Origin: Syntrophomonas sp. UBA4807
Lineage (GTDB): Bacteria; Bacillota; Syntrophomonadia; Syntrophomonadales; Syntrophomonadaceae
Assembly (NCBI GenBank): GCA_002402575.1
Contig: DHGD01000101.1
Location: forward strand, 15,908 to 24,250
Length of the DNA stretch: 8,343 nucleotides
Direction: 5' to 3'
Shown here: positions 1 to 4,937 of the stretch, one piece after another
Layout: every line of letters starts with the position of its first letter
Position numbering within the stretch: position 1 is the stretch's first letter
The notes under the pieces: generated by a model
The model's input: the letters and a program-made list of their open reading frames with translations, nothing else
Told to the model about the DNA's origin: nothing
Database searches by the model: none
Position numbers and translations under genes: made by a program

Positions 1-43
1 ATTGGCGCAAATCAATTCATTGCGTAATCGGTTGTTGGGATGA
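1..43 (+). CDS. Possible C-terminal tail of an upstream gene (partial)
   Basis: Reading from base 2 gives the short open tail LAQINSLRNRLLG followed by TGA at 41-43. The stop overlaps an ATG at 40 in an ATGA arrangement, a junction type used twice elsewhere in this window (4326 and 4934). That is the main reason to think it is a real gene end. Thirteen codons are too few to identify a family, and the body of the gene lies outside the window. It could equally be chance open sequence. Confidence 0.25.
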   Translation, partial: LAQINSLRNRLLG

Positions 44-433
44 ACACACAGGTTTTAACGCCTTATAAAAAATTCTTAGCCGAGGGCGGACCCAAGCTCA
101 TGAAAAAAGAGCACGCTATATTAATTTATTCCAATAAAAAGCCCTGAGTCTGGCTTGCCGGAGGGTATTTTCCCCGCTGTCTTGGATGTATTTACGGATT
201 ATGGTGTATTTCAAGACAGATTTCACCAGTTGCCGGGAATTAATGCAGATATAATTTTTGCTGTTTAGGTTGTTGCCCCAGAGTACGTTCCCTTTTTAAA
301 AATGACGGATAAAGCGACAGCTTTGTCTTTCAATGACAGGGAACGGCTGAGTGCTGCTTTTGGCGAAACAGCTCTTTATTAGCTGGAATTTTGTGGAAGG
401 AAAGTCGCTGCGGGTGTAGAATCATCTGAATAG
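40..433 (+). pseudogene. Probable decayed small gene of unknown family
   Basis: No intact gene fills bases 1-460, but a protein-like reading runs through it. From ATG at 40 the frame reads MNTQVLTPYKKFLAEGG and onward to TGA at 145-147. Removing one A from the A5 run at 136-140 moves the reading into a frame that passes IFPAVLDVFTDYGVFQDRFH, then TAG at 266-268, then VVAPEYVPFLKMTDKATAL, TAG at 380-382, then LEFCGRKVAAGVESSE and a final TAG at 431-433. The repaired product would be about 130 residues. It would start in an ATGA overlap with the preceding tail and end 27 bases before spoIIAA, which fits a former operon member. Both internal stops could come from CAG-to-TAG changes. I do not recognise the family. 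The alternatives are chance openness, sequencing errors, or recoding. Confidence 0.35.
396..422 (+). promoter_or_regulatory. Candidate sigma-H promoter of the spoIIA operon
   Basis: GAAGGAAAG at 396-404 resembles the sigma-H -35 element (RWAGGAxxT, last base differing). AGAAT at 418-422 matches the -10 core HGAAT. The gap is 13 bases against the usual 13-15. Transcription would start near 430, leaving a leader of about 30 bases before spoIIAA. In Bacillus the spoIIA operon is read by sigma-H RNA polymerase and activated by phosphorylated Spo0A. I saw no clear Spo0A box (TTCGACA-like) immediately upstream. Confidence 0.45.
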
Positions 434-460
434 TATCGTGTCAGTGAGGGGAGAAGTGAA

Positions 461-793
461 ATGAGCCTGGAGTTCAAAAAGATACGCGCCACTCTGATTG
501 TACGGGTCGCAGGTGAAATGGATATGCTCATTGCTGATAAAATGCGCACCGAAATTGACAAGAGAATAGATGACAAGACTATCAGAAACTTGGTGTTGAA
601 CCTGGAACGGGTTCCTTTTATAGACAGTTCGGGACTGGGGGTGGTTATCGGGCGCTATAAGAGGATTACCGCCAAGCAGGGCCGAATGTTTATCGTGGGT
701 GCCAGACCACAGGTGGAGAAAATACTGTTTTTTTCCGGGGTGAACCGCCTGGTGCCGATGTACAAGAACGAACAAGAAGTGATCAATATCTAG
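461..793 (+). CDS. spoIIAA: Anti-sigma-F factor antagonist SpoIIAA
   Basis: This is the anti-anti-sigma factor of the forespore switch. Unphosphorylated SpoIIAA binds SpoIIAB and releases sigma-F; SpoIIAB phosphorylates it and the phosphatase SpoIIE reactivates it. The 110-residue product is a single STAS domain, close to the 117 residues of the B. subtilis protein. The signature VPFIDSSGLGVVIGRYKR sits at residues 51-68, and Ser57 corresponds to the phosphorylated Ser58 of B. subtilis. The ATG is supported by GAGGGGAG at 446-453, seven bases upstream. It is the first gene of the conserved order spoIIAA-spoIIAB-sigF, which settles its identity among STAS proteins. It ends with TAG, and its stop is embedded in the strong Shine-Dalgarno run that serves spoIIAB. 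Confidence 0.97.
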   Translation: MSLEFKKIRATLIVRVAGEMDMLIADKMRTEIDKRIDDKTIRNLVLNLERVPFIDSSGLGVVIGRYKRITAKQGRMFIVGARPQVEKILFFSGVNRLVPMYKNEQEVINI

Positions 794-824
794 GAGGTGG
801 AGGCCGGCGCAAGCCGGGAACACT
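792..824 (+). promoter_or_regulatory. Hairpin-bridged ribosome binding site of spoIIAB
   Basis: The purine run AGGAGGTGGAGG lies at 792-803, 21 to 33 bases before the spoIIAB ATG, which is too far for normal initiation. Between them CCGGC (804-808), a GCAA tetraloop of the GNRA class (809-812) and GCCGG (813-817) form a perfect five-pair hairpin, followed by seven bases to the ATG. If the hairpin forms, the Shine-Dalgarno run is effectively seven bases from the start. No start codon in the spoIIAB frame exists between the in-frame TGA at 780-782 and the ATG at 825, so the start cannot be moved up. GGGAA at 816-820 is a weak alternative site. Confidence 0.6.
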
Positions 825-1268
825 ATGAATTTAAGGAATTATGCCAAATTTGAATTCTTCAGCATCCCTGAGAACATAGCTTTTGCCAGGTCCTGCGTAG
901 GCTCTTTTGCCGCGCAATTGGACTGCACCTTGGAAGATATCGAGGAGATCAAGCTGGTTGTGTCAGAGGCAGTCTCCAACTGTATTATCCATGGTTACGA
1001 AAACAACCCCACCCAGATGATAACGGTAATGGTAAGCATCGACACGGCCAGCGTATTGGAGATAGTGGTGGAGGATCGGGGCAAGGGCATCGAAGATCTG
1101 CCCCGGGCTATGGAAGCTGCCTACTCAACTGACCCAACCCGGATGGGACTGGGCTTTACCTTTATGAAATCTTTTACCGATGATATGCAAGTGGACACCG
1201 CGCCCGGTCAGGGTACTACGGTGCGATTGAGACGCTCTTTTTTGAAGAATGAGGAAGCCCTGGCTTGA
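825..1268 (+). CDS. spoIIAB: Anti-sigma-F factor / serine kinase SpoIIAB
   Basis: SpoIIAB is a dimeric GHKL-fold ATPase. It holds sigma-F inactive before septation and phosphorylates SpoIIAA. The 147 residues match the usual length of about 146. The N box is EIKLVVSEAVSNCIIHGYEN at 41-60, with the metal/ATP residues Glu48 and Asn52. The G1 box is DRGKGI at 84-89, and the G2/ATP lid is MGLGFTFM at 107-114. The motif AFAR near residues 19-22 carries the arginine equivalent to the SpoIIAA/sigma-F contact Arg20 of B. subtilis. The C-terminal GQGTTVRL at 128-135 is typical of the fold. The ATG at 825 is the only possible in-frame start near the front, and its ribosome site appears to be bridged by a hairpin. 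The gene ends with TGA inside the TTGAGGAG sequence that supplies the sigF Shine-Dalgarno. Confidence 0.97.
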   Translation: MNLRNYAKFEFFSIPENIAFARSCVGSFAAQLDCTLEDIEEIKLVVSEAVSNCIIHGYENNPTQMITVMVSIDTASVLEIVVEDRGKGIEDLPRAMEAAYSTDPTRMGLGFTFMKSFTDDMQVDTAPGQGTTVRLRRSFLKNEEALA

Positions 1269-1281
1269 GGAGTTGATAATT

Positions 1282-2013
1282 GTGTCCGCTTACGATAATT
1301 ACAAAGAAACCGATGAATTGCTGCTCAAGGTGCGCTCCGGGGACAATGCGGCGCGGGCCAGGGTATATGAGGCTAACATCGGTTTGGTTTATATGGTGAT
1401 GGAACGCTTCAAAAACAGCTCCTACGATTATGAAGATCTTTTTCAGGTGGGTTCCATCGGGCTGCTCAAAGCTATTGACAAATTCGATTTTACATATGGG
1501 GTGAGATTTTCCACCTACGCGGTGCCGATGATAATCGGGGAAATAAAGAAATTTCTTCGTGACGACGGGATAGTCAAGGTGCAGCGCGGCATCAAGGAGA
1601 ATTATGGCCGCATCCGCTGGGCTCAGGACAAATTGCGCGGCGACCTGGGCCGGGAACCCAGTGTCAATGAAATCGCCAGTGCGTTGGATATGGTCAAGGA
1701 GGATGTGGTGACGACCATTGAAGCCTGCCAGGCTCCGGCCTATATACACGACGCCCTGCCCGGAGATGACCGCGGGTCGTCATCCCTGCTGGACCGTCTG
1801 GGAGACGAAGAAGGAAGTGTGCGCCTGTTGGAGCAGCTGGCCTTGCGCGAGGCCTTGAGCAAGCTGTCGTCCCGGGAGCGTGAGGTCATACTGAGGCGCT
1901 TTTTTAAAGATGAGACCCAGTCAGCTATCGCCACTGACCTGGGCGTATCTCAGGTGCAAATATCACGTATCGAAAAACTGGCCATAACCAAATTGAAGGA
2001 GATGCTGGGGTAA
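1282..2013 (+). CDS. sigF: RNA polymerase sporulation sigma factor F
   Basis: Sigma-F is the first forespore-specific sigma factor and switches on early forespore genes, including the one for sigma-G. The 243-residue product (255 in B. subtilis) has region 2 with DLFQVGSIGLLKAIDKFD at 52-69 and FSTYAVPMIIGEIKKFLRDD at 76-95. A region 3 segment follows near 100-155, and region 4 near 187-240 carries a helix-turn-helix with LGVSQVQISRIEKLAI at 220-235. Sigma-F and sigma-G are close relatives; the position directly behind spoIIAB decides for sigma-F. I chose GTG at 1282 because GAGGAG at 1267-1272 lies nine bases before it. The in-frame ATG at 1249 lacks such a site and would overlap spoIIAB. 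A TTG at 1273 abuts the site. The gene is followed by a hairpin rather than by spoVAA. Confidence 0.96.
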   Translation: MSAYDNYKETDELLLKVRSGDNAARARVYEANIGLVYMVMERFKNSSYDYEDLFQVGSIGLLKAIDKFDFTYGVRFSTYAVPMIIGEIKKFLRDDGIVKVQRGIKENYGRIRWAQDKLRGDLGREPSVNEIASALDMVKEDVVTTIEACQAPAYIHDALPGDDRGSSSLLDRLGDEEGSVRLLEQLALREALSKLSSREREVILRRFFKDETQSAIATDLGVSQVQISRIEKLAITKLKEMLG

Positions 2014-2029
2014 ATAATTAAAGCCGCTC

Positions 2030-2075
2030 AGGGGGCGTGGAACTGGCGTATAAACGCGCCAGGAAGCGCCCCTTT
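2030..2075 (+). terminator. Two-tier hairpin behind sigF, likely terminator
   Basis: The outer arms GGGGCGT (2032-2038) and GCGCCCC (2066-2072) pair with one T-G wobble. The inner arms CTGGCG (2043-2048) and CGCCAG (2057-2062) pair perfectly around an eight-base loop. An internal loop of GGAA on the left and GAA on the right separates the tiers. Only three T residues follow (2073-2075), so termination may be incomplete. It sits 19 bases after the sigF stop, at the expected end of the spoIIA operon. Confidence 0.6.
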
Positions 2076-2084
2076 GACATGCCC

Positions 2085-2113
2085 GAATAAACCCCTGCCA
2101 ATAGCACACAATA
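2085..2113 (+). promoter_or_regulatory. Candidate sigma-G promoter of the dodecin gene
   Basis: GAATA at 2085-2089 fits the sigma-G -35 consensus GHATR. Seventeen bases later CACAATA (2107-2113) fits the -10 consensus CAnAnTA, missing only the T of the stricter CATnHTA form. Transcription would start near 2120, giving a leader of about 25 bases with AGGAGG at 2131-2136. The match is weaker than that in front of spoVAC. A perfect TTGACA at 2074-2079 has no -10 hexamer at a suitable distance. Confidence 0.45.
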
Positions 2114-2144
2114 TGATCAAGCAGAATAAAAGGAGGTTATTTTT

Positions 2145-2339
2145 TTGCAGGTGAGAGTAGCAGAATTCGTCGGCGAATCCAATCAGAGCTGGCAGCATGC
2201 CGTAGAACAGGCAGTTTCTGAAGCATCAAAGAAGTTTCCGAACATTTCCGGAGTAGAGGTCATTAATTGGACCGCGGGTTGTCACTGTGACCACATCGTG
2301 GAATACAAAGCCGACGTTAAAATCGCTTATACTGAATAA
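2145..2339 (+). CDS. Dodecin-family protein
   Basis: Dodecins are very small proteins that assemble into hollow 12-subunit spheres and bind flavin or a related ligand, acting as store or buffer. The 64-residue product has the family layout: strand RVAEFVGES (4-12), helix SWQHAVEQAVSEASK (15-29), then VEVINWTA (37-44) and a final strand VEYKADVKIAYTE (52-64). Trp42 falls in the position region used for flavin stacking. Unusual is GCHCDH at 45-50, where dodecins normally have a short acidic/glycine turn; two cysteines and two histidines could bind a metal. The TTG start at 2145 has AGGAGG eight bases upstream and gives the typical N-terminus; GTG at 2151 is a poorer alternative. The gene stands alone between two hairpins, in a sporulation cluster, behind a sigma-G-like promoter, which suggests forespore expression (inference). 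Confidence 0.85.
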   Translation: MQVRVAEFVGESNQSWQHAVEQAVSEASKKFPNISGVEVINWTAGCHCDHIVEYKADVKIAYTE

Positions 2340-2358
2340 CACTGCCCGAAAAAATTAG

Positions 2359-2388
2359 AAAGGCCTGGAAGGTTATTTCCAGGCCTTT
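2359..2388 (+). terminator. Perfect 12-bp hairpin, probable terminator of the dodecin gene
   Basis: AAAGGCCTGGAA (2359-2370) and TTCCAGGCCTTT (2377-2388) pair without mismatch around the six-base loop GGTTAT. It begins 19 bases after the dodecin stop. The T-run is short on the plus strand (TTT then CGCTGGTTT). On the minus strand the hairpin is followed by TCTAATTTTTT, so it could also work in reverse. It ends only nine bases before the sigma-G -35 element of the spoVA operon and would insulate the two units. Confidence 0.8.
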
Positions 2389-2397
2389 CGCTGGTTT

Positions 2398-2427
2398 GAA
2401 TAATAACCGCTATATAAGAGCATAATA
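2398..2427 (+). promoter_or_regulatory. Sigma-G promoter of the spoVA operon
   Basis: GAATA at 2398-2402 and CATAATA at 2421-2427 match the sigma-G consensus GHATR and CATnHTA at every position, with an 18-base gap, the preferred spacing. Transcription would begin near 2434, leaving about 18 leader bases that contain AAGGAGGG at 2438-2445. The spoVA operon is a classic forespore sigma-G operon in Bacillus and Clostridium, so sequence and context agree. Confidence 0.8.
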
Positions 2428-2451
2428 TATGCATTGCAAGGAGGGACACTG

Positions 2452-2916
2452 GTGCAGAGCCCAGAGCAAAAACTTATACAGATCGAGAGACAAGAATATG
2501 AAGATTTAGCCAGCCAGTTCAGACCCAAGCCCAAATTAGCCCGTAACCTGCTATGGGCTTTTGTGGTCGGAGGTTTGATTTGCACTCTGGGCCAGTGGAT
2601 GGTGAACCTCATGGTCGGCCGCGGAGTCAGTCTGGCGGACGCTAGTTCGGCGGCCTCTTGTATTCTTATTTTTCTTGCCGCCCTGACCACCGGGCTGGGC
2701 TATTACAATCAACTGGGACAACGTGCCGGAGCGGGCTCGATCGTGCCGATTACCGGATTTGCCAATGCCATCGTGGCCTCGGCTCTGGAGTTTAAAAGGG
2801 AGGGCTATATTTTCGGGGTGGGCGCCAGGATTTTCACCGTAGCCGGGCCTACTCTGGTGTTTGGATTTGTGGTGGCGGTCCTGATGGGACTTATTAAAGT
2901 CTTTTTAACTTCTTAG
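2452..2916 (+). CDS. spoVAC: Stage V sporulation protein AC (SpoVA channel subunit)
   Basis: SpoVAC is an inner-membrane protein of the spore. It takes part in DPA uptake during sporulation and release during germination, and has been described as mechanosensitive in B. subtilis. The 154-residue product (150 in B. subtilis) has a charged N-terminal stretch of about 30 residues. Hydrophobic segments follow at about 33-55, 66-85 and 121-151, with further weak ones near 97-112. The family segment AGAGSIVPITGFANAIV is at 92-108. GTG at 2452 was chosen because AAGGAGGG lies six bases before it; an in-frame TTG at 2434 would overlap that site. It is the first gene of the operon. No spoVAA or spoVAB precedes it, as is usual in many clostridia. 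The stop is 18 bases before spoVAD. Confidence 0.95.
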   Translation: MQSPEQKLIQIERQEYEDLASQFRPKPKLARNLLWAFVVGGLICTLGQWMVNLMVGRGVSLADASSAASCILIFLAALTTGLGYYNQLGQRAGAGSIVPITGFANAIVASALEFKREGYIFGVGARIFTVAGPTLVFGFVVAVLMGLIKVFLTS

Positions 2917-2934
2917 ATACGGGGAGATGCGCGT

Positions 2935-3945
2935 ATGCCGGGCAGAAAAAAACGCGGACAGCAAACCGTGGTATTTGATACTCCTCCCACCATTACCGCC
3001 TGGGCTTCGGTAGTCGGCCCCAAAGAAGGCGCGGGGCCGTGGGGAAGAGATTTTGATGCGGTTATGGATGATTATATCTTCGGGGAGAAAACCTGGGAGA
3101 TAGCCGAATATAAAATGCTTCGCAATACCATAGAAAGGGCGCTGGATAAACGCAACTTCCGCCCCGATGACGCGGAACTGCTTTTGGCCGGGGATCTTCT
3201 CAACCAAATTGTGGCCTCAAATTTCGCCGCCCGTGACCTGGCAATTCCTTTTCTGGGTCTTTACGGCGCCTGTTCCACTATGGCCGAAAGCCTGACCGTA
3301 GGGGCTATGCTGATGGACGGAGGCTACTTTGAACGTATCGTGGCTGCGGCCTGCAGCCATCACTATACTGCCGAGCGGCAGTATCGTTTCCCCACTGAAC
3401 AAGGTGTGCAAAAAGCCCAGACCGCTCAGTGGACTGCCACCGCTGCTGGCGCGGTATTGCTGGAAGCCAGGGGCAGTGGTCCATATATTAAAGCCGCCAC
3501 CGTAGGCAAAGTAATTGATATGGGGCAAACCGATGCCTCGGATATGGGCAGCGCCATGGCAGGAGCCGCGGTGCACACCATTAAAACGCATCTTGACGAC
3601 ATGGCTCTATCTGGAGACTACTATGATTTGATCGTGACCGGTGATCTGGGCAAAGTAGGTTCGGCCATCGCCCGCCAGCTTTTCGTGCGTGAAGGTATTG
3701 TCAGCCCCAATTACAGCGACTGCGGGGTGCTCTTATATGACCGGGAGCAAGCGGTCGGTTCCGGGGGCAGCGGTTGCGGATGTTCAGCCTGTATGCTGTG
3801 CGGCCCGTTGTTGAAGAAGATGCGGGGCGGCGAGTTGCGAAAACTGCTGTTGATTTGCACTGGAGCACTGATGAGTCCGATAACTGCTTTCCAAGGCGAG
3901 TCCATTCCCGGCATCGCTCATGCAGTCGCCATTGAGTTGTGGTGA
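2935..3945 (+). CDS. spoVAD: Stage V sporulation protein AD (DPA-binding)
   Basis: SpoVAD is the soluble, membrane-associated SpoVA subunit that binds DPA directly; it has a thiolase fold. The 336 residues match the 338 of B. subtilis. Visible family segments are TITAWASVVGPKEGAGPWG (19-37), FLGLYGACSTMAESL (106-120, with Cys113 at the place of a thiolase nucleophile), QTAQWTATAAGAVLLE (162-177) and GSGGSGCGCSACMLCGPLLK (275-294). The last segment packs four cysteines, at 281, 283, 286 and 289. ATG at 2935 has GGGGAGA seven bases upstream; an out-of-frame ATG at 2927 is not used. It lies between spoVAC and spoVAE in the canonical order. It is probably not an active acyl-transfer enzyme; in the family this fold serves ligand binding. 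Confidence 0.96.
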   Translation: MPGRKKRGQQTVVFDTPPTITAWASVVGPKEGAGPWGRDFDAVMDDYIFGEKTWEIAEYKMLRNTIERALDKRNFRPDDAELLLAGDLLNQIVASNFAARDLAIPFLGLYGACSTMAESLTVGAMLMDGGYFERIVAAACSHHYTAERQYRFPTEQGVQKAQTAQWTATAAGAVLLEARGSGPYIKAATVGKVIDMGQTDASDMGSAMAGAAVHTIKTHLDDMALSGDYYDLIVTGDLGKVGSAIARQLFVREGIVSPNYSDCGVLLYDREQAVGSGGSGCGCSACMLCGPLLKKMRGGELRKLLLICTGALMSPITAFQGESIPGIAHAVAIELW

Positions 3946-3963
3946 AGAACAGGAGACAGACAT

Positions 3964-4329
3964 ATGGTTCCATTATATATGGCATTTTTGGTAGGCGGCT
4001 TGTTGTGTATGATCGGTCAGGTGGTGATGGATGTTACCAAACCCAATATCACACCGGGACATATCCTGGTCGGTTATATTACTTCCGGCGCCATCTTAAG
4101 CGGCTTGGGACTATACCAGCCCCTGGTAAACTGGGGCGGCGCAGGAGCTACCGTACCTTTGTCCGGATTTGGCCACCTATTGGTGCAAGGCACTCTTAAG
4201 GCAGTAGAGCAGCGAGGGTTACTGGGGGCTTTCAGCGGCGGGGTGGAGGCGGCTGCTGCGGGTATAACCTCAGCTATTGTGTTCGGTTATGTGGTGGCGG
4301 TTATTTTTAATCCCCGGGTTAAAGAATGA
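3964..4329 (+). CDS. spoVAE: Stage V sporulation protein AE (SpoVAEb-type membrane subunit)
   Basis: This is the second small membrane subunit of the SpoVA DPA channel, equivalent to SpoVAEb of Bacillus. The 121-residue product has hydrophobic segments at about 3-23, 33-55 and 97-115. The segment AGATVPLSGFGHLLVQGTLK at 60-79, and FGYVVAVIFNP at 107-117, mirror the corresponding parts of SpoVAC (AGAGSIVPITGF and FGFVVAVL). The two genes therefore appear to be distant paralogues. ATG at 3964 has AGGAGA (3951-3956) seven bases upstream. The stop overlaps the next gene's start as ATGA (4326-4329), which implies translational coupling. Confidence 0.94.
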   Translation: MVPLYMAFLVGGLLCMIGQVVMDVTKPNITPGHILVGYITSGAILSGLGLYQPLVNWGGAGATVPLSGFGHLLVQGTLKAVEQRGLLGAFSGGVEAAAAGITSAIVFGYVVAVIFNPRVKE

Positions 4330-4937
4330 AACAGGTGCCGGTAATAATAGTTACCGATGGTGATGCCGCCGCACAGGTGGCCCTTGAAATCGCCTGTTAT
4401 GACCTGGATTTGTTTTTTCTGCGCCCCAGCGCCGGGAATCCTACTCCGTTGAGCGGCCCGGAAACGGTGGGATATGTTTTGCAAGCCCCCAAAGCGCCGG
4501 TAGTAGTCTCGGTGGATGATCACGGCCAGCGGGGAGTGGGGCCTGGGGAAGAAGTCATGGAGTGCCTTTTGCGTGAACCGCGGATCAATGTACTGGGGGT
4601 TTTGGCGGTGGCCTCCAATACTAGAGTCAAAGGGGTGCCGGTGGAGTGCTCAGTGACTGCTCAGGGAAAGGTAGTCGACCATCCGGTAAACAAAGCCGGC
4701 AACAGCCAACCGCTGTCCCCTCTTTTGCAGGGCGACACCGTGGAAATTATGCACAAGCACCCCGAGGTCATGGTCATCGGTTGCGGTGATGTGGGTAAAA
4801 TGAACGGCCTGGATGACAAGGAGCAGGGGGCGGGTATAACCAGCCGCTGTTTGCAGGAGATTATTGACCGTGCCAGGCATAAGCCTAAACCGCATCCGCA
4901 AAACGCTAACCAAACAGGGGGGGAAAATCCAAAATGA
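4326..4937 (+). CDS. spoVAEa: Stage V sporulation protein AEa
   Basis: This is a soluble protein of the spoVA operon whose exact role is unsettled; in B. subtilis SpoVAEa lies between spoVAEb and spoVAF and is a hydrophilic spore protein. The 203 residues match that family in length and pattern: VPVIIVTDGDAAAQVALE (4-21), SAGNPTPLSG (35-44), VVVSVDDHGQRGVGPGEE (59-76), INVLGVLAVASNTRVKGVP (87-105), and near the end VMVIGCGDVGKMNGLDD (147-163). No signal peptide or membrane segment is visible. The last 20 or so residues are polar and rich in Lys, Pro and Asn. There is no good Shine-Dalgarno before the ATG, so it probably depends on the ATGA overlap with spoVAE. It ends in another ATGA overlap with the following DUF2229 gene. 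No spoVAF homologue follows. Confidence 0.92.
   Translation: MKQVPVIIVTDGDAAAQVALEIACYDLDLFFLRPSAGNPTPLSGPETVGYVLQAPKAPVVVSVDDHGQRGVGPGEEVMECLLREPRINVLGVLAVASNTRVKGVPVECSVTAQGKVVDHPVNKAGNSQPLSPLLQGDTVEIMHKHPEVMVIGCGDVGKMNGLDDKEQGAGITSRCLQEIIDRARHKPKPHPQNANQTGGENPK

Noticed and set aside
266..382. The two in-frame TAG codons as pyrrolysine
   Set aside because: TAG ends at least four clear genes here (spoIIAA, spoVAC, the activase and the eIF-2B-like gene). The region does not resemble a methylamine methyltransferase and also needs a frameshift, so decay is simpler.
369..385. CAGCT/AGCTG hairpin followed by GAATTTTG as a terminator before spoIIA
   Set aside because: A five-pair stem with an AT-rich loop is likely by chance and lies inside the probable decayed gene.
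1249..1281. sigF start at ATG 1249
   Set aside because: There is no Shine-Dalgarno at a proper distance and it would overlap spoIIAB by 20 bases. GTG 1282 has GAGGAG nine bases upstream and gives a normal sigma-F N-terminus.
2074..2079. Perfect TTGACA as a sigma-A -35 element for the dodecin gene
   Set aside because: It lies in the tail of the sigF hairpin. At 16-18 bases downstream there is only GCCAAT/CAATAG-like sequence, not a -10 hexamer. TATGAT at 2112-2117 is 32 bases away.
3939..4199. Plus-strand open frame overlapping spoVAE in another frame
   Set aside because: It is arginine-rich shadow sequence. SpoVAE in the 3964 frame has the membrane segments, family motif and ribosome site.
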